NCBI GenBank assembly: GCA_018691995.1
Contig: JABHJM010000053.1
Span: 1 to 7,036 of the forward strand
Direction of reading: 5' to 3'
Length of the DNA: 7,036 nucleotides
DNA from: Candidatus Iainarchaeum sp.
GTDB taxonomy: Archaea; Iainarchaeota; Iainarchaeia; Iainarchaeales; JAAZKV01
Shown: in pieces, positions 1-5,256 of the stretch
Numbering within the stretch: the first letter of the stretch is position 1
How the letters are laid out: each line of letters starts with the position of its first letter
Position numbers and translations under genes: made by a program
The notes under the pieces: generated by a model
Told to the model about the DNA's origin: nothing
The model's input: the letters and a program-made list of their open reading frames with translations, nothing else
Databases searched by the model: none

Positions 1-2773
1 AATTACTATCAAAACATAATTTATTAAATAATTTAATTTTATTCATTGCCACATTTTTAATAAATTTTTCATTTTTTAATATTGGTTGAATAAATTTTTC
101 TTTTAAAGTAATATAATTCATTCTTTTAATATTAGTTCTTTTGTATATAACTTGTGGGTTAAAAAGTTTTCTTGGAATATTATATTCTCGAACAAACTCT
201 CTCATTAAACCATATGTAATTGGAGATAAAATCCCTGAATTTCGTTTCTTTTTTGCTTGTTTTATAATAATCTTTTTTAGTGTTTTTGCCTTTTTAGAAT
301 TTTTGGCAAATCCAACCTTCTTAGAAAATAATTTTAATGACTCAAAATCAGTTACATCTAACCTATAACATTTTTGGGCATTCCAACTTACTTTATGTTC
401 AGAAGTCTTTCTAAGCCCGGACAAAATCCCAAATCGTAAAAGTAATAATTGAATTGTTTTAAGAAAATCTCGATCTATCATATCTAAATGTACAAACCTG
501 TCAAAAACACCCCCGTCTGCATCAAAAACACCCCGTAAATAAAATGCAATTATTTCTTTTTTAGCACGCATTATATTTTTTGGAACCCTTAATGATCCAG
601 ACAATAATTTACTTTCAGGAAGATTGGTTTTAAAAAATCTACATAACTCAGCTGAATAAACACGAATTTTTTTATATGTTTTCATATCCACCAGAGTTGT
701 ATTTAGATTAAAATTTTTTGATATATATTTTTCAAAGGTATTTATTATTTGTTCACTGGGTTCTTTACATTCAATTCTTTTTTTATCAATATACCCATCA
801 CCTTGAATATAACCAACAAGCCAAGCAACCTCTTTATTTAAAAATTTAGAATTATAGTTAAATTGTCTTTTTAAATATTTTTTCATAAAATTGTTTTTAT
901 TAATGCCTAACACTTTTAAATAGTCAGTTAAACAATTTTCTAATATTCTATGGCTGTATAACAATTCCAAACCCTTAAGATTACCAACACTTTGTGTCTT
1001 AATAAGTAATTGTGCGTGCAATTGTTTTCGTGTAAACCCCTTAGCAAGCCGTTTTTTCTTAAATTGTAAAATTCCTTCTTCTTCAAGATATATGTATGAA
1101 TTACTTTTAAGGGGGATTTGCTTGCCAATAAATGGAATTTCTTTTACTCCTAAAATAAAATCTTTTATTTTCAAATCTTTTGCCTTAATTTCAATTATCC
1201 CAAAATTTTCATATTTAAAAAACCGATGATCTTCAGAAGCAATAATTTTTGAAACTGGCGTTTTAATACAAATAATTTTATTCTTCTTAATTTTGAAAGT
1301 TTTATTGCATTCTGAATTAATTAATTGGTTATTAGCTCTTCCAAGCACATAATCAGTTTTTCTTATTTCTGAAATTGGGCAAATTTCCCCATCTTCCTTT
1401 TGTATTAATGTGTTTGGATGAAGACAATGACCCCCACCCTCAACACCTTCAATTTTTTTTCCTATTTCTTTAAATGCTAATCCCAAATTAAGCCCGCGTC
1501 TTATTAGTGTGCTTGTCCCTCTTCCAGAAACTTTTATTGTATCTTTGTCATATCTTCCAAGAGCAATTATTGGTTTGTTTTCATCAATTACTGACCCATA
1601 TAACATTCCTGCAATTATTCCAACTAAAGAATCTTGTATTTCGCTTCCTGCATCAAAAAAATAATAAGAACTTTTTTCTTCAACTCCGTTTTGTTCAACA
1701 AATTCTATTCCTTTTCTTAGAGCTACTCTGTGTTCTTGCATTAATGCAAGTGCTTCCCCATATGCTCCTTCTAAATCGCGATCTCCTAAATAAACTTTTA
1801 ATGCAACTTCTGGTTTTGCATGTCTCCCACAACTATTTCCAAGTGTTGCTGCTTCTTTCCCATCCCGAAGAGGTGATTTGTTTTCTTCATTTTCAAGAGT
1901 ATACACTTCCCCTATGAGCGATTTTATTTTCCATTCTGGAACTTCATTCATTGCCAAATATGTTATTAGTGCAGAAGAAAGTTTTTGTTTATCCTCTGGC
2001 ATTAAATCTTCATATGAAAGCCATTGGTCTGCAAATTGAATTGGAATATTATTTTCTGTCAAAAAAGAAATACAATTTTCTCTATTTGCTGTTAAACCGG
2101 GTAGAATTGGATTGCTAGAAAACATTAAGTATGAAACTAGAGGTCTTGAAATTCTCCCATATAATCGTAAATCTTGTTTTACTCCAAGACCGCCTTCATT
2201 TTTTGCAATTTCAATTATTTTTCTATTTATTCCTTCGAGCTGACCGTGAAAATCTTGCATATCCCCTAAGGCTCCAATAATTGCTAGTGTGGAAAGATCT
2301 GAATTTTTTTTATTAAGTGCTAGTGCGAAAAAAAAGGTTACTCCTGCTCCGCTCAACTCTTTCCCACCATCAATTCCAAAGAGAAGTGGATTCACGTGGT
2401 TTTTATGTCCAATAATTTTTCCATTGTGTTTTAGTGGTTCGTGATGATCTAAAATAAAAGTATTATCTTCTCCAAGATCACTTTTTAAATAATCAAGTTG
2501 TCCCGAACCAAAGTCAACAAATAAGTAATTCTCTCCAAGAGCTTTTATTTCTTCAATATTTTCTTTATAAATTTGTTTCAAACATAAATGAGTTACTTTT
2601 TTTCCTTCTCTCTCAAGAGCCTTGACTGCAATTGCCCCGCTTGTTAATCCATCCGCATCATAGTGATGAATTACAACAATTTTTTCCAAGGGTTTTATTT
2701 TTTTTACAATTCCTTCAATTGCACTAAAAAATCCTTCTTCATCTCGCTTTATAATTTCCATTTTGCAATCCAT
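1..2773 (-). CDS. Archaeal RecJ-like (GAN-type) DHH/DHHA1 nuclease precursor interrupted by an intein; 3' end outside window
   Basis: The frame is open from ATG at 2773 to the left edge (924 codons, partial). Residues 1-449 are a DHH-family phosphoesterase. Motif I is HxDxDG at H37-G42, the second acidic motif is VDFG around D87, the DHH motif is D109-H110-H111, and GALGDMQD places D171. An archaeal RecJ-like segment (LRDGKEAATLGNSCGR) follows near 302-317, and the DHHA1 segment has KVSGRG near 414-419 and GGGH at 446-449. The family uses two metal ions to degrade single-stranded nucleic acid, and archaeal members (GAN) can join GINS at the replisome; that role is inferred here. The reading frame then enters an intein at codon 450. 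An alternative start at 2761 (MEIIK) exists, but the TATA-like box 26-27 bases upstream favours 2773. Only about 30-50 residues of nuclease should remain beyond the intein. Family call is firm; RecJ-like versus other DHH subfamilies is fairly sure. Confidence 0.9.
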   Translation of the reverse strand, partial: MDCKMEIIKRDEEGFFSAIEGIVKKIKPLEKIVVIHHYDADGLTSGAIAVKALEREGKKVTHLCLKQIYKENIEEIKALGENYLFVDFGSGQLDYLKSDLGEDNTFILDHHEPLKHNGKIIGHKNHVNPLLFGIDGGKELSGAGVTFFFALALNKKNSDLSTLAIIGALGDMQDFHGQLEGINRKIIEIAKNEGGLGVKQDLRLYGRISRPLVSYLMFSSNPILPGLTANRENCISFLTENNIPIQFADQWLSYEDLMPEDKQKLSSALITYLAMNEVPEWKIKSLIGEVYTLENEENKSPLRDGKEAATLGNSCGRHAKPEVALKVYLGDRDLEGAYGEALALMQEHRVALRKGIEFVEQNGVEEKSSYYFFDAGSEIQDSLVGIIAGMLYGSVIDENKPIIALGRYDKDTIKVSGRGTSTLIRRGLNLGLAFKEIGKKIEGVEGGGHCLHPNTLIQKEDGEICPISEIRKTDYVLGRANNQLINSECNKTFKIKKNKIICIKTPVSKIIASEDHRFFKYENFGIIEIKAKDLKIKDFILGVKEIPFIGKQIPLKSNSYIYLEEEGILQFKKKRLAKGFTRKQLHAQLLIKTQSVGNLKGLELLYSHRILENCLTDYLKVLGINKNNFMKKYLKRQFNYNSKFLNKEVAWLVGYIQGDGYIDKKRIECKEPSEQIINTFEKYISKNFNLNTTLVDMKTYKKIRVYSAELCRFFKTNLPESKLLSGSLRVPKNIMRAKKEIIAFYLRGVFDADGGVFDRFVHLDMIDRDFLKTIQLLLLRFGILSGLRKTSEHKVSWNAQKCYRLDVTDFESLKLFSKKVGFAKNSKKAKTLKKIIIKQAKKKRNSGILSPITYGLMREFVREYNIPRKLFNPQVIYKRTNIKRMNYITLKEKFIQPILKNEKFIKNVAMNKIKLFNKLCFDSN
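293..835 (-). other. LAGLIDADG homing endonuclease domain of the intein (two motifs)
   Basis: Intein residues 198-378. The first dodecapeptide, EVAWLVGYIQGDGYI, puts the metal-binding aspartate at D210 (codon 797-799). The second, AFYLRGVFDADGGV, puts it at D304 (codon 515-517). The 94-residue spacing fits a single-chain two-motif endonuclease. Both acidic residues are present, so cleavage activity is plausible. A lysine/arginine-rich stretch after residue 370 (many K in 369-396) may make further DNA contacts. The role is to cut the uninterrupted nuclease allele at the insertion site and so spread the intein by repair; this follows from the family, not from a test here. Confidence 0.9.
884..1072 (-). 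other. Possible XRE-like helix-turn-helix segment between Hint and endonuclease domains
   Basis: Intein residues 119-181 read like a Cro/C1-type helix-turn-helix: a basic first helix (LQFKKKRLAKGFTRKQLHAQL), a putative second/third helix region, then LTDYLKVLGINKNNF, which resembles the closing helix of XRE domains. The pattern of KxRxxKGxTxxxL followed about 35 residues later by LxxxLxVLGI is what suggests it. The recognition helix is not clearly conserved, so this is a pattern-level call. Such a module could add DNA contacts to the homing endonuclease. Confidence 0.45.
1133..1426 (-). other. Intein N-terminal Hint splicing domain (blocks A and B)
   Basis: Intein residues 1-98. Cys1 is the expected nucleophile for the first N-S acyl shift, and the start C-L-H-P-N-T-L-I has Asn5 where Asp is more usual in block A. 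Block B reads S64-E-D-H67, keeping the essential histidine but with Ser in place of the usual Thr of TxxH. The segment from 79 to 93 resembles the conserved Hint stretch that precedes a GD-type turn. These changes are mild and seen in functional inteins, so splicing competence is expected but not shown. Confidence 0.85.
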
Positions 2774-2795
2774 TAACAGAATATGTTCTATTGCA

Positions 2796-2803
2796 ATTAT
2801 AAA
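2796..2803 (-). promoter_or_regulatory. TATA-like box for the DHH nuclease gene
   Basis: On the minus strand the sequence reads TTTATAAT, close to the archaeal box A consensus. Its centre is about 26-27 bases upstream of the ATG at 2773, which would place transcription start at or next to the A of that codon. This implies a leaderless mRNA and is the reason for choosing 2773 over 2761 as the start. Confidence 0.6.
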
Positions 2804-2843
2804 GGGTTTTGGGGCTATGTGCCGGTTAAGCCAAAATAATTCA

Positions 2844-2852
2844 TTTAATTAA
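2844..2852 (+). promoter_or_regulatory. TATA-like box for the coiled-coil gene
   Basis: TTTAATTAA is centred 27 bases upstream of the ATG at 2875, the usual archaeal spacing to a transcription start. The transcript would therefore be leaderless. It lies 40-50 bases from the box for the divergent nuclease gene, so the two promoters share the 101-base gap. Confidence 0.5.
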
Positions 2853-2859
2853 CCTTTGG

Positions 2860-2877
2860 CATACTACAATTAGTATG
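2860..2877. repeat. Perfect 7-bp inverted repeat overlapping the start codon of the coiled-coil gene
   Basis: CATACTA and TAGTATG are exact reverse complements separated by CAAT, and the right arm ends with the ATG at 2875-2877. If transcription starts at the ATG, no RNA hairpin could form. The site would then be a DNA palindrome sitting on the transcription start, in operator position. The 7-bp arms are visible directly; a regulatory role is inference. Confidence 0.5.
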
Positions 2878-4176
2878 GGTTTTTTAGGAAAGGTTTTTGG
2901 ATCAAAAGAAAAGAAAGAAGAAACAATTGAGACTACTCTTGAATTACTTCCTACTATAATTGAAAAGAATTTTGATGCAAGAAAAAAAGAACTTGAAATG
3001 AACACTGCTAAAAAAATGTCTGAAATAAAATTTTTACATATAAAAAGTTTAAAATTACTTGAAGATATCAAATCAAAAGACTTGGAGGAAAAAGAAAACC
3101 AACGATTTAACAAAGCAGCTTTCACTTCAAAAAAACAAATTGAAAAACAACTTGAAAAATTACTCATAAAAATGGATCCTGCCGATCGAGGAAATACTTT
3201 AGAAGATGTAAAAGCATTTTCTGGAGAAGGAAATGCTATTCTTGTAAATGAAATAATGTCTTTTCGAAAAAATATTGCATATACTAGTGCATATATGAAA
3301 GATGAAATGAAATCACTTGGAGAAAGCTTGCAAGGAATGTTAAATAATTTTACTGAACTTGCAAAATTACTCGATAATGAAAGTGAAATGTTTAATTTTG
3401 AAAAAGTAAAAGAAAAAATTTTAGATGTGCAACGTGTTGGTAATGAAATAGAAAGACTCAATAAAGAAATTGATGAAATCGATATATTAATTGTTTCTAA
3501 AGAAAAAGAAATAACTAGTGTTGAAGAAAAAAAGAAAGAAACACAAAAAGGAGAAGGAATGCTTTTACTTGAAAAACTTGAAGAAGAAAAAGCGTCTCTT
3601 GCATCCCAAAAACAAAAACTTAAATCTGAAGTTTCTTCATTACTTTCAACAATTGATCGTCCATTACAAAGATTTAATTCACTTGTTAGTTCTGGGCGTT
3701 GGGTAATTGATAAAGAAAAACAAGAAATACTAAATGGAATGTTAACAAATCCTATGCTTGCGTTAAAAAAAGATCCAAGTGGAGAAAAATTTAAAGAAAT
3801 ATTACAAGAAGTTGTAAAAGCCATTAATGATGAAAAAATTGAATTAAAAGAGAGAGAGAAAGAAAAACGACTTAATGCTTTAAATGAATTATTAACATTT
3901 AACTTTTTTGAAAAAGTTTTTTGGAAACTTAATGAAATTCAAAAAAAACAATCTGAACTTGAAGCCAAATTAAAAGAAAATACTGCTCAAAAAGAACTCG
4001 CTTTAGAAGAAAACAAAATAAAACACGCTAAAAAAACGAATGAAGAATTAATTGAGAAAAAAGGAAAAATTAAAAGAGAAAAAAATGAACTTATTGAACA
4101 AACTAGAAAAGATAATGATGAAATAATCACCTTTTCAGAACAAACTCTTGGGAAAAAAATTATCATAAAAAGCTAA
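2875..4176 (+). CDS. Large coiled-coil protein of unknown function (433 aa)
   Basis: I do not recognise a named family. The protein is almost entirely charged helix. Residues 1-10 (MGFLGKVFGS) form a short hydrophobic/basic N-terminus that could be an amphipathic membrane-contact helix. Residues 18-170 are helical with scattered conserved-looking turns (DPADRGN at 101-107, AFSGEGN at 114-120). A first strong coiled coil lies at about 172-260, a less charged link at 261-317 includes DRPLQRFNSL and LKKDPSGEKFKEIL, and a second coiled coil spans about 318-418. There is no Walker A motif, so it is not an SMC/Rad50 ATPase, and there is no clear transmembrane segment. It is transcribed away from the nuclease gene from a shared gap, and its 3' end overlaps the small membrane gene on the other strand by 42 bases. 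A structural or membrane-associated scaffold role is possible but unproven. Confidence 0.85.
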   Translation: MGFLGKVFGSKEKKEETIETTLELLPTIIEKNFDARKKELEMNTAKKMSEIKFLHIKSLKLLEDIKSKDLEEKENQRFNKAAFTSKKQIEKQLEKLLIKMDPADRGNTLEDVKAFSGEGNAILVNEIMSFRKNIAYTSAYMKDEMKSLGESLQGMLNNFTELAKLLDNESEMFNFEKVKEKILDVQRVGNEIERLNKEIDEIDILIVSKEKEITSVEEKKKETQKGEGMLLLEKLEEEKASLASQKQKLKSEVSSLLSTIDRPLQRFNSLVSSGRWVIDKEKQEILNGMLTNPMLALKKDPSGEKFKEILQEVVKAINDEKIELKEREKEKRLNALNELLTFNFFEKVFWKLNEIQKKQSELEAKLKENTAQKELALEENKIKHAKKTNEELIEKKGKIKREKNELIEQTRKDNDEIITFSEQTLGKKIIIKS

Positions 4177-4377
4177 TTCTGGATTCAAATCAGTTATGTC
4201 TGTTTTTCCATTTTTAATAATATCTTGAATTGAATCAATTGTTTGTTGACTTGAAAGATTTCGTTCTTTTGTTTGAGATAAAACCCCAGTAAATGTTTCA
4301 ACAGCCCCAACAAAAATTAAACAAGATATTAGCACTATTAAAAACATTAGTATGTCTTGTTTGATTCTTTCATCCAT
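4135..4377 (-). CDS. Small single-pass membrane protein (80 aa), unknown function
   Basis: An 80-residue frame starts at ATG 4377 and ends in TGA at 4135. Residues 9-30 (ILMFLIVLISCLIFVGAVETFT) are a strong hydrophobic helix preceded by a short charged N-terminus (MDERIKQD). A polar tail of about 50 residues follows, rich in Ser, Gln, Asp and Asn. There is no twin-arginine motif or lipobox, so it reads as a single-span anchored protein or an uncleaved signal anchor. The last 13 codons and the stop are antisense to the end of the coiled-coil gene. A TATA-like element lies 24 bases upstream. The hydrophobic segment, proper start context (ATGG) and promoter support a real gene rather than a shadow, but no homologue is recognised. 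Confidence 0.72.
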   Translation of the reverse strand: MDERIKQDILMFLIVLISCLIFVGAVETFTGVLSQTKERNLSSQQTIDSIQDIIKNGKTDITDLNPELAFYDNFFPKSLF

Positions 4378-4395
4378 AAGAACATTACAAAATCC

Positions 4396-4406
4396 CTATT
4401 TTTAAG
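4396..4406. promoter_or_regulatory. Shared TATA-like element between divergent genes
   Basis: The AT-rich block CTATTTTTAAG reads CTTAAAAATAG on the minus strand. Its centre (4401) is 24 bases from the minus-strand ATG at 4377 and about 30 bases from the plus-strand ATG at 4433. With only 55 bases between these two starts, one element may serve both directions, or two overlapping boxes may be used. Confidence 0.4.
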
Positions 4407-4432
4407 CTTTTCTGGACTAGGTTATGTATAGT

Positions 4433-4999
4433 ATGGCTCAAAACGACGAACTAAACTTGTGCAAATTCTTATTGCAAAAATATGCAGATATTATCAATGA
4501 ACGTGAACAAAGAACAATTGGGGAAATAAAAGATTTAGTTGATGGAACTGACCTTACTATTCAAAGCATTGTTGAAGATACAAAAAACGAAAATTATGAA
4601 CAATCACTTCGAAATACCTACAAATTTGTTACGGATGAAATTAGCTATGTTGACGCTGAATTATCATTAAATTATTGGATGAGTGCACGCGAAATAATGG
4701 AAATAAAAACTGCTGATGATGAGGATTTATCTGTTTTTTTATGTGCTTGTATGAAAGCTCTTGGAGATGACAAAGCAGAAGTCATTATTGCTGAACTTGA
4801 TAACCTTCAAACACATGCTTTTGTTTCAACAGAAATTGAAGACAAATTTTTGATACTTGACGCTCCTCAAAAAGATGAGTTTGACAAGTATTTTGGCAAA
4901 AAAACTGATATTTTAAGCAATTATACTTTTAAAGGAAGTAAAATTAAGCGATTCCTTTACCGATTTAATTCTGAAAAATATGAACAATTTCTAGAATAA
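4433..4999 (+). CDS. Transglutaminase-fold protein with the catalytic cysteine replaced by aspartate
   Basis: The 188-residue product (191 if begun at 4424) has a helical N-terminal half. A transglutaminase-like core follows from about residue 65, with YVDAELSLNYWMSAREIMEI before the active-site helix. Archaeal members read G-D-C-E-D then an LLxALLRALG-like helix; here the same place reads A-D-D-E-D followed by LSVFLCACMKALG, so the cysteine position is Asp96. The histidine (TH128AFV) and the following acidic residue (LILD143A) of the usual triad are kept. This suggests loss of thiol chemistry, leaving a binding or scaffold role; two nearby cysteines (Cys104 and Cys106) are in the helix, not at the catalytic place. 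Start 4433 is preferred because it shares the ATGG context of the other starts here, whereas 4424 is too close to the TATA-like block. Fold call is from motif pattern only. Confidence 0.72.
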   Translation: MAQNDELNLCKFLLQKYADIINEREQRTIGEIKDLVDGTDLTIQSIVEDTKNENYEQSLRNTYKFVTDEISYVDAELSLNYWMSAREIMEIKTADDEDLSVFLCACMKALGDDKAEVIIAELDNLQTHAFVSTEIEDKFLILDAPQKDEFDKYFGKKTDILSNYTFKGSKIKRFLYRFNSEKYEQFLE

Positions 5000-5028
5000 A
5001 TTAATAATTAAAAATGGCAAAAGTTTAA

Positions 5029-5036
5029 TTTATAAA
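5029..5036 (+). promoter_or_regulatory. TATA box for the ferredoxin-reductase operon
   Basis: TTTATAAA is the closest match to the archaeal box A consensus in this window. It would start transcription near 5059, giving a leader of about 17 bases that contains GTGAT (5068-5072), complementary to the end of 16S rRNA. A second AT-rich block, TTAATTATT at 5045-5053, lies 27 bases before the ATG and could instead give a leaderless transcript. The sequence does not decide between them. Confidence 0.5.
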
Positions 5037-5075
5037 GCCTATCCTTAATTATTTTCTTATCTTACTCGTGATAAT

Positions 5076-5252
5076 ATGGCTGCAAAAAATAATTTTGAAA
5101 AATGCTTATACTGTGGTGGTTGTGTTGGCGTTTGTCCAGTACAAGCAATTACTCTAAAAGATACTAGGCTTATTATTGATCCAAAAAAATGTATTAATTG
5201 TGGAGCATGTGTGAGTATTTGTCCGGTTGGAGCAAATAAAGTTGAGAAGTGA
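5076..5252 (+). CDS. Small 2x[4Fe-4S] ferredoxin (58 aa), probable electron donor to geranylgeranyl reductase
   Basis: The product carries two complete CxxCxxCxxxCP cluster motifs: Cys10, 13, 16, 20 and Cys39, 42, 45, 49, each followed by Pro. At 58 residues it is the size of a minimal bacterial-type two-cluster ferredoxin, soluble and without extra domains. It transfers single low-potential electrons. Its stop codon is only 4 bases before the ATG of the reductase and its last codons hold that gene's ribosome binding site, so the two are co-transcribed and likely translationally coupled. In Methanosarcina acetivorans a ferredoxin encoded beside a geranylgeranyl reductase is needed for full reduction of archaeal lipids, which makes the same partnership the natural reading here. 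The specific partner is inference from position. Confidence 0.93.
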   Translation: MAAKNNFEKCLYCGGCVGVCPVQAITLKDTRLIIDPKKCINCGACVSICPVGANKVEK

Positions 5253-5253
5253 T
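5244..5253 (+). promoter_or_regulatory. Ribosome binding site that fixes the reductase start
   Basis: GAGAAGTGAT matches seven of nine bases of the ideal GGAGGTGAT complement of the archaeal 16S 3' end. It ends 3 bases before the ATG at 5257 and overlaps the ferredoxin stop codon. It favours ATG 5257 over the in-frame TTG at 5227, which lies inside the ferredoxin gene. Confidence 0.6.
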
Positions 5254-5256
5254 TTA

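Larger units (their letters stand above)
1..1426 (-). mobile_element. LAGLIDADG-containing intein inserted after the GGGH motif of the DHH nuclease (C-terminal end outside window)
   Basis: The insert begins at Cys1 (codon 1424-1426), directly after Gly-Gly-Gly-His of the host protein, with the start CLHPNTLI that matches intein block A. Block B is seen as ASEDHRFF around His67, followed by the Hint-like stretch IKAKDLKIKDFILG (about 80-93). Two LAGLIDADG motifs follow, at 203-211 (LVGYIQGDG) and 297-305 (LRGVFDADG), both with the acidic residue (D210, D304). A block H-like segment, LLLLRFGILSGL, lies at 327-338. All 475 visible codons are in frame with the nuclease and free of stops, so both the splicing and homing parts look intact as far as visible. 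The last splicing blocks, with terminal His-Asn and the +1 Cys/Ser/Thr, lie beyond base 1. Splicing should remove this segment after translation, and the endonuclease should cut intein-free alleles. A separate intron or free-standing endonuclease is unlikely because of the in-frame Hint motifs. Confidence 0.93.

Noticed and set aside
141..368. A 75-codon plus-strand frame with a hydrophobic stretch
   Set aside because: It is antisense to the intein's endonuclease region. The hydrophobic look comes from the reverse of Lys-rich codons.
940..1128. A 62-codon minus-strand frame within the intein
   Set aside because: It is an out-of-frame shadow of the intein reading frame, which stays open throughout and holds the recognisable motifs.
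1..1426. Group I intron or free-standing homing endonuclease gene as source of the LAGLIDADG motifs
   Set aside because: The region is in frame with the nuclease without stops and begins with Cys1 and Hint-type blocks, which fits an intein rather than an RNA intron or independent gene.
1507..1917. A 136-codon plus-strand frame rich in Leu, Phe and Gln
   Set aside because: It is antisense to the DHH nuclease coding sequence, which carries clear conserved motifs. The composition is a reverse-strand artefact.
2841..3824. A 327-codon minus-strand frame rich in Ser, Phe and Ile
   Set aside because: It lies antisense to the coiled-coil gene, and its composition is what the reverse of Lys/Glu-rich AAA/GAA codons gives. 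It shows no domain or motif and overlaps the coiled-coil gene almost entirely.
2875..4176. SMC/Rad50-type ATPase for the coiled-coil gene
   Set aside because: No Walker A, ABC signature or zinc-hook CxxC motif is seen, and the N-terminus is not a nucleotide-binding lobe.
5227..5256. Upstream TTG start for the reductase adding 10 residues
   Set aside because: It would begin inside the ferredoxin gene without a ribosome binding site, whereas ATG 5257 has one at good spacing and starts just before the FAD-binding strand as usual for the family.
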